From Chloroflexota bacterium (GTDB lineage Bacteria; Chloroflexota; Anaerolineae; Anaerolineales; UBA11579), in the NCBI GenBank assembly GCA_030610225.1, contig JAUWSD010000038.1, positions 1 through 8,718 on the forward strand: DNA of 8,718 bases. The letters run 5' to 3'. The translations under genes and the position numbers were made by a program. Under the pieces are notes generated by a model that saw nothing but the letters and a program-made list of their open reading frames with translations, did not search any database and was not told the DNA's origin. Of this stretch, positions 1 through 6,387 are shown piece after piece; the stretch's first letter is position 1; each line of letters begins with the position of its first letter.

Positions 1-984
1 AGGATAGGAAGAAGTCCAACACGAAATAAAAAATCTTTATATATCCCCGCTGAGATTTCAGTAGCGGTCATAAGTTTCATTCCTGAGCTTTTTGGATATC
101 ATAAGCATCGATTGGATGTCTTGAAGATAACTTTGCATAGCATAATTACAAACACTGAAAAACCATACGATCTAATGGTCTTTGATAATGGAAGCTGTAG
201 TGAAGTGACTGGTTATTTATCCCAGCTTAAAGCAGAAGGGCAGATTGATTATCTTTTCCTTTCGCAGAAGAATATCGGGAAAATTGGTGGAATGCGGATT
301 CTGTTCAATGCTGCACCTGGAAAATATATCGCCTTTGCTGATGATGATGTATTCTTTTATCCTGGCTGGCTACCAGCGCACCTGAATATAATGTCTGCAT
401 ATCCCAGTGTCGGGATGGTAAGCGGGGTTGGGGTGCGCAATAGGGCTGAGCGTTCCAGCAAAGCTCTTGAGAAATATATGCAGTCTGAGCCAGATGGCCT
501 GACATGGACAAATGAACGCAGGCTGCTTGACAGCTGGGAAATTGAATGGGCAAATAGCACTGGGCGGGATCCTATTGATCATCTTGAGAAAACAAAAGAT
601 AAATTAGATTTGATCCTGAAATTAAATAAAGTTGAAGCATTTGCTGGTGCAAACCATTTTCAATTTCTTGCTCATAAAGATGTGCTAATTAACGCGCTTC
701 CCGGTGAATGGACTGGAAGATTAATGGGCGAGATGATGGAGTTGGATGAGGCAATTGATCAGCAGGATTTGCTGCGTTTATCGACGGTGGATATGTACAC
801 AAAGCATATAGGAAATGCGATTTCAGATGAATTAAGATTAGAAGCAGGAAAGTATGGAATTGATATTGATGCTTCTAAAATCAGTAAAAATACAAAAAAG
901 CATTGGCTGCTGAGGATTCCCGGCATGGGAAGAGTTTTTTGGAAGATATATGATTGGCTGTTTCGCGTTTTGCATAAGGCTTGA
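1..984 (+). CDS. Family 2 glycosyltransferase, 5'-truncated by window edge
   Basis: This is the 3' part of a GT-A fold family 2 glycosyltransferase, which would move a sugar from a nucleotide donor to a growing surface glycan in the cytoplasm. The frame is open from base 1, giving 327 visible residues. A TTG at 112 could serve as a start, but the residues before it (SVAVISF, about residues 20-26) form the typical first beta strand of GT2 enzymes, so the real start lies upstream of the window. Visible motifs are VFDNGSC after the second strand and a canonical metal/nucleotide site DDD at visible residues 114-116, followed by PGWL. The C-terminus (WLLRIPGMGRVFWKIYDW) is basic and aromatic and could be an amphipathic membrane-contact helix. 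The second half of the gene is clearly more A+T-rich than the rest of the window. Twelve bases separate it from the next gene. Donor and acceptor cannot be deduced. Confidence 0.88.
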   Translation, partial: RIGRSPTRNKKSLYIPAEISVAVISFIPELFGYHKHRLDVLKITLHSIITNTEKPYDLMVFDNGSCSEVTGYLSQLKAEGQIDYLFLSQKNIGKIGGMRILFNAAPGKYIAFADDDVFFYPGWLPAHLNIMSAYPSVGMVSGVGVRNRAERSSKALEKYMQSEPDGLTWTNERRLLDSWEIEWANSTGRDPIDHLEKTKDKLDLILKLNKVEAFAGANHFQFLAHKDVLINALPGEWTGRLMGEMMELDEAIDQQDLLRLSTVDMYTKHIGNAISDELRLEAGKYGIDIDASKISKNTKKHWLLRIPGMGRVFWKIYDWLFRVLHKA

Positions 985-996
985 TCTTGATCGGAA

Positions 997-2247
997 ATGG
1001 ATTTGAAAATGGAAAATAAAAAAGAAGTTTTGGTGATCATTCCAGCACGGGGAGGCTCAAAGGGGATCCCGCGCAAAAATATCCGCAAGTTTGGCGGTCA
1101 TCCATTGATCGCATACAGCATTGCGGCCGGGCTGCAGTCAGATATGGTCACACGCGTGATCGTTTCTACTGATGATGCTGAAATCGCAGAAGTTGCAAAG
1201 AAGTATGGGGCAGAAGTGCCATTCATGCGTCCAGCAGAATTGGCACAGGACGAAACGTTGGATCTGCCAGTGTTTCAGCATGGATTGATGTGGCTGGACG
1301 AGAATCAGGATTATCAGCCAGACATCGTTGTTCAACTCCGCCCCACAAATCCGCTGCGATCCATTGATATGGTCGACCATGCGGTGAAGCTGCTGCTTGA
1401 GAATGAAGATGCTGATTCTGTTAGAGGCGTGATTCCTTCCGGGCGTAACCCATATAAGATGTGGAAATTTGGCACTGATAACAATATCAGCCCGATACTT
1501 GAGTTTGATGGAGTGGACGAGCCATATAACTCTCCCCGACAGGTGCTGCCAAAAACATACTGGCAGACTGGCCAGATAGATGCGATCCGCCCGGAGACCA
1601 TCCTGGAGAAAAACTCTATGACCGGCGATACCATTCTCGGATTGGAGTTGGATGAGAATTACGCGGTTGATATAGATAAACCTGCGGACTGGAACATGGC
1701 AGAAATAAAATTGATGCATAGCGAGCTAGACTTTATTCGTCCTTTTCAGGGTCTGCTCCTGCCCGAAAAAATTGATCTGATCGTCCTGGATTTCGACGGC
1801 GTACTGACAGATAACCGTGTAGAGGTGGATCAGGATGGGAAAGAATCCGTAATCGCTCACCGGGGAGATGGAATGGGGATAGCTTTATTAAAGAAAGTTG
1901 GCTATAAAATTATCATCCTTTCCACCGAGACAAACCTGGTAGTCAGCGCCAGGGCGAAAAAGCTGGGGATCCCGGTTCATCAGGGAATCAGCGATAAGGG
2001 TAAAGCATTAAGTAATTTGTTATCTAAAAAGGGCATTGATCCAAAGAATGTGATCTATGTTGGAAATGATGTAAACGATCTGGGTTGTTTTGAGATCGCC
2101 GGATGTGCGGTGGCTGTCGCAGATGCGCATTCAGAGGCATTATCCAAAGCAGACCTGATATTAAATGAATTCGGGGGATATGGCGCTGTTAGAGAGCTAT
2201 GTGACATGATACTAAAACAAAATTCTGGAGGAATAAATGAATCCTGA
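997..2247 (+). CDS. neuA: Bifunctional CMP-nonulosonate synthetase / HAD phosphatase (NeuA-HAD fusion)
   Basis: This 416-residue fusion has two domains. Residues 1-235 are an acylneuraminate cytidylyltransferase, which makes a CMP-sugar acid from CTP and a nonulosonic acid. They carry the P-loop-like IIPARGGSKGIPRKN (14-28), QLRPTNPL and the metal-binding D225-I-D227. Residues 258-416 are a type C0 HAD phosphatase like KdsC: motif I DFDGVLTDN with nucleophile D265 and acid D267, motif II LST at 308-310, a DKGKAL lysine motif, and motif III GNDVND at 356-361. All catalytic HAD positions look intact, so this domain is probably active and would remove the 9-phosphate left by a NeuB acting on a hexose-6-phosphate. 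The same domain order occurs in animal CMAS. ATG at 1009 is an equally good start: a GGA lies seven bases before it, and the conserved domain begins right after it. The gene overlaps neuB by 11 bases. Whether the substrate is KDN, Neu5Ac or another nonulosonate is open. Confidence 0.93.
   Translation: MDLKMENKKEVLVIIPARGGSKGIPRKNIRKFGGHPLIAYSIAAGLQSDMVTRVIVSTDDAEIAEVAKKYGAEVPFMRPAELAQDETLDLPVFQHGLMWLDENQDYQPDIVVQLRPTNPLRSIDMVDHAVKLLLENEDADSVRGVIPSGRNPYKMWKFGTDNNISPILEFDGVDEPYNSPRQVLPKTYWQTGQIDAIRPETILEKNSMTGDTILGLELDENYAVDIDKPADWNMAEIKLMHSELDFIRPFQGLLLPEKIDLIVLDFDGVLTDNRVEVDQDGKESVIAHRGDGMGIALLKKVGYKIIILSTETNLVVSARAKKLGIPVHQGISDKGKALSNLLSKKGIDPKNVIYVGNDVNDLGCFEIAGCAVAVADAHSEALSKADLILNEFGGYGAVRELCDMILKQNSGGINES
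2226..2232 (+). promoter_or_regulatory. Ribosome binding site of neuB
   Basis: TGGAGGA sits inside the end of the neuA reading frame, about five bases before the ATG at 2237. It is the best Shine-Dalgarno match near this start and fixes the 11-base overlap with neuA, which suggests translational coupling of the two enzymes. Confidence 0.75.
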
Positions 2248-3118
2248 AGTAAAAATAGGGTCCCGCCTGATCGGTGAGGATCACCCAACTTTTATTGTTG
2301 GCGAGATTGGAATTAATCATAACGGCGACCTGGATATTGCCAAGCAGTTGATAGATGTGGCCAAGTGGGCGGGGATTGATGCAGTCAAGTTCCAGAAGCG
2401 CACACCGGAACTCTGTGTTCCTGAAGATCAGAAAGATAAGATGCGTGAAACTCCCTGGGGATATATCTCTTATCTTGATTACCGCTATAAGGTCGAATTT
2501 GGAAAAGAAGAATATCAGGAGATAGATCGATACTGCAAAGAAAAGGGCATGATGTGGTTTGCTTCACCATGGGATGAGCAGGCGGTAGATTTCCTCGAAG
2601 AGTTCGATCCGGCATGCTACAAGATCGCTTCAGCATCCCTGACAGACAAGGTCCTGCTGGAGAGATTGAAGAATACTGGAAGACCGGTGGTCCTCTCTAC
2701 TGGCATGTCCACAATGGAGGAGATCGAGGATGCAATCGATTATCTTGGAAAAGATAATTTGATCCTGGCGCATGCGACCAGTTCATATCCCTGTAATCCA
2801 GAAGAGCTGAATCTAAAGATGATCCGCACACTCCGGCAGAAATTCGATGTCCCGGTTGGATATTCAGGGCATGAGGTAGGCTTGATGACCTCCGCAGTAG
2901 CAGTCGCCATGGGTGCTTGTTTTATCGAAAGACATATAACTGTAGACAGGGCATTGTGGGGCAGCGACCAGGCAGCCTCGGTAGAGCCGGGTGGACTGCA
3001 TAAGCTGGTTAAATATACACGGGTTGTTGAGAAAGCCATGGGTGATGGGATTAAAAAAGTTTATGAGAGTGAAGAATCCAGCAGGCAAAAACTTCGTAGG
3101 AGTAATTGGATCAAATAA
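2237..3118 (+). CDS. neuB: NeuB-type nonulosonate (sialic acid family) synthase, short form without SAF domain
   Basis: This TIM-barrel synthase condenses phosphoenolpyruvate with an N-acylhexosamine, or a hexose(amine) 6-phosphate, to give a 2-keto-3-deoxy nonulosonic acid. Family motifs are present throughout: GEIGINHNGD with E23 (22-31), AVKFQKR with K51 (49-55), KIASASLTD, LSTGMST, HATSSYPC, GYSGHEVG with H212, and IERHIT with H233. H212 and H233 are 21 residues apart, the same spacing as the metal-binding pair H215/H236 that I recall in Neisseria NeuB. The protein has 293 residues, whereas typical NeuB has about 340-350. It stops at the RRS linker that normally leads into the C-terminal SAF (antifreeze-like) domain. 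The sequence after the stop does not encode that domain in another frame, so this looks like a genuine short form and not a frameshift. It overlaps neuA and lies six bases before the next gene. Confidence 0.93.
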   Translation: MNPEVKIGSRLIGEDHPTFIVGEIGINHNGDLDIAKQLIDVAKWAGIDAVKFQKRTPELCVPEDQKDKMRETPWGYISYLDYRYKVEFGKEEYQEIDRYCKEKGMMWFASPWDEQAVDFLEEFDPACYKIASASLTDKVLLERLKNTGRPVVLSTGMSTMEEIEDAIDYLGKDNLILAHATSSYPCNPEELNLKMIRTLRQKFDVPVGYSGHEVGLMTSAVAVAMGACFIERHITVDRALWGSDQAASVEPGGLHKLVKYTRVVEKAMGDGIKKVYESEESSRQKLRRSNWIK

Positions 3119-3124
3119 ATAATT

Positions 3125-4726
3125 ATGAGTCAGTTGAACTTGCTTGACCGATTTCAATATAAATTCTTTGAGCAGCTAAGCCGAAACAGGCTTGCAAAGA
3201 TCGCGGCACAGGTTGCCAAACACGAACCCGATAAATCTGGAAAGCAGCCGGTTGTGATCTTCAACGCCAGCACGAGGATCACATCGCTAAACCAGAATGC
3301 AGCATTCTCTTTGATCACAGCATGGAGTCTGAGGATGTCCGGTGTTCCTGTAAAGCATTTTGTGTGCAGTGAGGGCATGAGCCGCTGTATGTTAGGCACA
3401 AAGAGAGAAGATCATTTGCGGGAGATGCCCTGCAGTCTATGTGTTGAGAATTCAAAAAGGCTGTATAAAGGCGCAGATGCAGCCTGGTTCAATTATAGTG
3501 CTGACGATCAATTTGATGGCAAGCTGGCTGGGTTATCCACCGCCAAAATGGAGAACTTTTTCTGGGAGGGTGCCCCTCTTGGGCAAATAGCTCTTCCAGC
3601 ATTGAGGTGGACTTTGCGCAGACATCATCTTTTGGATGATCGCTCAACCCGCTACTTATTCCGCGAGTTCATCAAATCAGCATGGAATGTCGCTAAGAAA
3701 TTCTCCGCTTACCTGGATGAGATCGATCCCAGAATGGTGATCGTATTTAATGGGCAAACATTTCCGGAAGCGGCTGCGAAATATGTGGCAAAGAAGCGCG
3801 GGATCCCAGTTGTCACTCATGAAGTGGGCGTGATGCCATTGACGGGCTTTTTTACAGCTGGTGAAGCAACTGCCTATCCGATCGAGATACCAGAAGATTT
3901 TGAGTTGAACAATGAACAGAATGAACGCCTGGACAAGTATCTTGATCAGAGGTTTGTGGGGCAGTTTTCTATGGCTGGAATTAAATTCTGGCCAGAGCTG
4001 CAGGAGCTGGACCAGGAGTTTCTGAGTAAACTGGACCAATATAAGCAGATGGTCCCGATCTTTACAAATGTAATCTTTGATACAAGCCAACATCATGCGA
4101 ATGTTGCCTTTGAGCAGATGTTTGAGTGGTTGGACCTGGTTTATGATGAGGTTAAGGATAATCCTGGAACATTGTTCGTTTTACGCGCTCACCCGGACGA
4201 GGACCGCCCAGGAAAAGCAGCGCAGGAAAGCGTGGGTCAGTGGGTTGAGAAAACAGGCTTTGATAAACTGCCCAACACTATTTTTATTCCTTCCAGCGAA
4301 TATATTAGCTCTTACGCATTGGTGCAGCGAGCAAAGTTTGTGATGATCTATAATTCGTCGATCGGGTTGGAATCTGTGTTGATGGGGAAGCCGGTGTTGA
4401 GCGCAGGAAAGGCAAGATTTACAGCATACCCCACGGTTTACTTCCCACAGAGTGCCAGGAATTACAAAAAGATGTTAACTGATTTTCTGGAAGCAGAAGA
4501 AATAGAATTACCAGATGAATTTGTCAGAAACGCGCGCAGATTCCTGTACTTCCAGCTCTATAAAACATCACTTCCTTTTGGAGAATTCCTAAGCCCCCAT
4601 AAACTCAGAGGATATGTATATTTAAAGAAATTCTCATTGGATCAGCTTTCAGTTGAGTCATCGCCAACATTAAAAACGATCTATGAAAGCATAATGACTG
4701 AACCGGAATTTTTACTGGACAACTGA
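3125..4726 (+). CDS. Putative GT-B-like capsule/surface polysaccharide biosynthesis protein with four-cysteine cluster
   Basis: I do not recognise this 533-residue protein with certainty. The architecture looks like a two-Rossmann (GT-B) glycosyltransferase of the kind found in capsule loci. The N-terminal half has a VVIFNAS strand (44-50) and a cysteine cluster C81-x6-C88-x14-C103-x2-C106. It then has a FNGQTFPEAAA segment followed by KKRGIPVVTHEVG, resembling the 'read a name, then GIP, then E-G' region of capsule and Kdo-type transferases. The C-terminal half has LRAHPDE (353-359) and IYNSSIGLESVLMGKPVL (from 408), a typical donor-site pattern with S411/S412 and E416. There is no signal peptide and no membrane segment, so it should act in the cytoplasm. 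No Shine-Dalgarno sequence is visible just before the ATG, so expression may depend on ribosomes arriving from neuB six bases upstream. In context, a transferase for the acidic sugar made next door is plausible, but this is inference. Confidence 0.7.
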   Translation: MSQLNLLDRFQYKFFEQLSRNRLAKIAAQVAKHEPDKSGKQPVVIFNASTRITSLNQNAAFSLITAWSLRMSGVPVKHFVCSEGMSRCMLGTKREDHLREMPCSLCVENSKRLYKGADAAWFNYSADDQFDGKLAGLSTAKMENFFWEGAPLGQIALPALRWTLRRHHLLDDRSTRYLFREFIKSAWNVAKKFSAYLDEIDPRMVIVFNGQTFPEAAAKYVAKKRGIPVVTHEVGVMPLTGFFTAGEATAYPIEIPEDFELNNEQNERLDKYLDQRFVGQFSMAGIKFWPELQELDQEFLSKLDQYKQMVPIFTNVIFDTSQHHANVAFEQMFEWLDLVYDEVKDNPGTLFVLRAHPDEDRPGKAAQESVGQWVEKTGFDKLPNTIFIPSSEYISSYALVQRAKFVMIYNSSIGLESVLMGKPVLSAGKARFTAYPTVYFPQSARNYKKMLTDFLEAEEIELPDEFVRNARRFLYFQLYKTSLPFGEFLSPHKLRGYVYLKKFSLDQLSVESSPTLKTIYESIMTEPEFLLDN

Positions 4727-4731
4727 ATGAC

Positions 4732-4737
4732 AAGGAG
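4732..4737 (+). promoter_or_regulatory. Ribosome binding site supporting TTG start at 4744
   Basis: AAGGAG lies six bases before the TTG at 4744, in the 17-base gap after the preceding stop. It is a near-perfect Shine-Dalgarno sequence at ideal spacing. It supports TTG as the real start of the following glycosyltransferase, whose first GT2 strand (CSIVVRAYNEE) begins at residue 5. Confidence 0.8.
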
Positions 4738-4743
4738 TTTTAT

Positions 4744-5697
4744 TTGGCAGTTAAATGTTCAATCGTAGTTAGAGCTTATAACGAAGAAAAACATATCGGT
4801 CAACTGTTGGAAGGGATCAAACAGCAGACGCTTAAAGAGCGCGAGGTGATCCTGGTTGATTCCGGATCAACGGACGCGACTGTCAAAATTGCAGAGAAGT
4901 ATGGGGTCAAGATCGTGAAGATAAAGAAAGAAGAGTTCACATTCGGCCGCTCGCTTAATCGGGGTGTTGAAGCTGCCAAAGGTGAATTCATAATAAATAT
5001 CAGCGCACATTGCTATCCGGTATATCCAGACTGGCTAGAGCAGCTTACCAAGCCCTTTGAGGATTCTAAAATAGCAGTCAGCTATGGAAAGCAGCGCGGG
5101 GGAGAAGAAAACCATTATTCGGAGCATCAGTGGTTCAAGAATTATTTTCCGGACGAACCCCAGCCCAGGCAGGTGAACCCATATACTCATAACGCAAATG
5201 CTGCCATCAGGCGCGAGTTGTGGAAAGAACATAATTACAGTGAGCGGCTTACCGGACTGGAAGACCTGGAGTGGAGCAGTTGGGCAGTAGCTCAAGGGTA
5301 TTTTGCAGCATATGTACCTGAAGCAGAGGCGATACATAAGCATTCAGAGACCCTGAGCCAGGTGCATAACAGGTATCTGAGAGAAGCAATCGCGATGAAG
5401 CAGATCCTGCCAAAAAGCAAGTTCAGCTTATGGAATTTTTTCCGTTTATCAACCACTAAAACATTCTCCGACCTGAGAAATGCCCTCAAGGATAATGTGT
5501 TCTGGAAAGAAATATTTAATATTATCGGGTTTAGAGTGGTGCAGTATTGGGGAACATACAGAGGATATAATTACAGCGGAGTAGTGGACAGCGACCTGCA
5601 CCAGGGTTTTTATTATCCACCTGAATTTCTCTCCGAGAAGAAAGCTGCTTCAAGAGAAGTGGCACCGATAAATTACGAAGAAGGCGATCAAGAATAA
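4744..5697 (+). CDS. Family 2 glycosyltransferase (rhamnosyltransferase-like), TTG start
   Basis: This 317-residue GT-A fold glycosyltransferase should transfer a sugar from a nucleotide donor during assembly of the surface glycan. Motifs in order are SIVVRAYNEEKHIG (6-19), VDSGSTDAT with D39 and D44 (nucleotide binding), FGRSLNRG, then NISAHCYP (85-92) followed by PDWLE, and finally GLEDLEW (171-177), which supplies the acidic catalytic region. In most GT2 enzymes the NISAHCYP position carries a DxD-type metal site; here it reads S87-A88-H89. A variant with S-G/A-H at this position is, as far as I recall, known in a rhamnosyltransferase-like subgroup, so the enzyme need not be inactive. The C-terminal part (about 215-300) is helical, basic and aromatic with no clear membrane helix. 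The stop shares one base with the start of the next gene (TAATG), a typical coupling junction. The donor sugar is unknown. Confidence 0.87.
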   Translation: MAVKCSIVVRAYNEEKHIGQLLEGIKQQTLKEREVILVDSGSTDATVKIAEKYGVKIVKIKKEEFTFGRSLNRGVEAAKGEFIINISAHCYPVYPDWLEQLTKPFEDSKIAVSYGKQRGGEENHYSEHQWFKNYFPDEPQPRQVNPYTHNANAAIRRELWKEHNYSERLTGLEDLEWSSWAVAQGYFAAYVPEAEAIHKHSETLSQVHNRYLREAIAMKQILPKSKFSLWNFFRLSTTKTFSDLRNALKDNVFWKEIFNIIGFRVVQYWGTYRGYNYSGVVDSDLHQGFYYPPEFLSEKKAASREVAPINYEEGDQE

Positions 5698-6383
5698 TGA
5701 CTGAAAATTTACCAAAAATCGCAGCTTTAGTGCCGATGAGACATTCATCAGAACGGGTGCCGGGCAAGAATTACCGTGAACTGGCAGGGAAACCTCTTTA
5801 CGCACATATCATCGAAACTCTTTTGGCCTGCCCGGAGATTTCTGAGGTGGTTGTGAATACAGACAGCCCAATAATTAAAGAAGGGCTGAGTATGAATTAT
5901 CCGACAGTGATCGTGATAGACAGACCGGAAGAACTTCGCTTGGGCATGACCCCTATGAATGAGATCCTGATCTATGACACTGACAAGGTTGAAGCAGATA
6001 TCTATCTGCAGACCCACAGTACAAATCCACTCTTGAAATCTTCAACAGTTTCGAAGGCGATCCATACTTTTCTGAATAACATCGGCGAATACGATTCGTT
6101 GTTCGGTGTTACCCGCCTTCAGACCAGACTGTATGACCAGATGGGGATAGCTGTGAACCATAACCCCCAGGAACTGCTCAGGACCCAGGATCTCTCCCCG
6201 ATATTCGAAGAGAATTCCTGTATTTATATTTTTAATAAAGAGACATTGCATCAGAAAGGTCACCGCCTGGGAGATTCACCGCTGATGTTTGAGATCAATG
6301 CTTCAGAAGCATGGGATATTGACGACGAACTGGATTTTCTTATCGCTGGTTTTTTGAAAGACCTTCAACTAAAGGAAAATTAG
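5697..6383 (+). CDS. Second cytidylyltransferase of the acylneuraminate/CMP-sugar acid family
   Basis: This 228-residue single-domain protein belongs to the same cytidylyltransferase superfamily as the NeuA domain at 997 but is divergent. The CTP-binding motif reads ALVPMRHSSERVPGKNYREL (10-29) rather than the PARGGSKGIPxKN form. It also shows the VVNTDSP strand, LQTHSTNPL (compare QLRPTNPL in NeuA) and the metal-binding D207-I-D209 near the C-terminus. The length fits a complete enzyme with no attached phosphatase. Two CMP-activating enzymes in one operon suggest that two different acidic sugars, or a modified version of the first, are activated. It starts on the last base of the preceding stop codon and ends four bases before a 2-hydroxyacid dehydrogenase, with an SDR after that, so the three genes probably form one small pathway. 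Alternatives are a legionaminic-type (LegF/PtmB) or an uncharacterised 2-keto acid cytidylyltransferase. I see no basis for choosing the exact substrate. Confidence 0.82.
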   Translation: MTENLPKIAALVPMRHSSERVPGKNYRELAGKPLYAHIIETLLACPEISEVVVNTDSPIIKEGLSMNYPTVIVIDRPEELRLGMTPMNEILIYDTDKVEADIYLQTHSTNPLLKSSTVSKAIHTFLNNIGEYDSLFGVTRLQTRLYDQMGIAVNHNPQELLRTQDLSPIFEENSCIYIFNKETLHQKGHRLGDSPLMFEINASEAWDIDDELDFLIAGFLKDLQLKEN

Positions 6384-6387
6384 GATT

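Noticed and set aside
112..984. TTG at 112 as the true start of the first glycosyltransferase
   Set aside because: The frame is open back to base 1, and the residues before the TTG form the conserved first strand of the GT2 fold. No Shine-Dalgarno site precedes the TTG.
1138..1719. Antisense open frame of 193 codons opposite the NeuA domain
   Set aside because: It lies wholly opposite a strongly conserved cytidylyltransferase domain. Its translation is rich in His, Cys and Trp without any recognisable motif, so it is a shadow frame.
997..3118. Kdo pathway (KdsA/KdsB/KdsC) instead of a nonulosonate pathway
   Set aside because: The synthase has NeuB motifs (GEIGINHNGD, GYSGHEVG, IERHIT) and the cytidylyltransferase has the ARGGSKGIPRKN form of NeuA rather than the KdsB form. 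Only the HAD domain is KdsC-like, and that domain type is shared by both pathways.
3090..3200. Frameshift that would restore a SAF domain to NeuB
   Set aside because: The sequence after the stop encodes the start of the next protein in its own frame. No SAF-like sequence was seen in the other frames, so the short NeuB appears natural.
1065..3810. Recurring palindrome GGGATCCC (near 1065, 1968 and 3800) as a possible operator
   Set aside because: Each copy encodes a Gly-Ile-Pro in a conserved protein motif with the same codons. The copies lie inside genes at irregular spacing.
3677..4096. Antisense open frame of 139 codons within the GT-B-like gene
   Set aside because: It is opposite a continuous long coding frame, shows no domain motif, and has no separate promoter or ribosome-binding context.
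4077..4343. Same-strand open frame of 88 codons in another frame of the GT-B-like gene
   Set aside because: It overlaps the LRAHPDE donor-site region of the main frame. Its own translation is low in recognisable structure.
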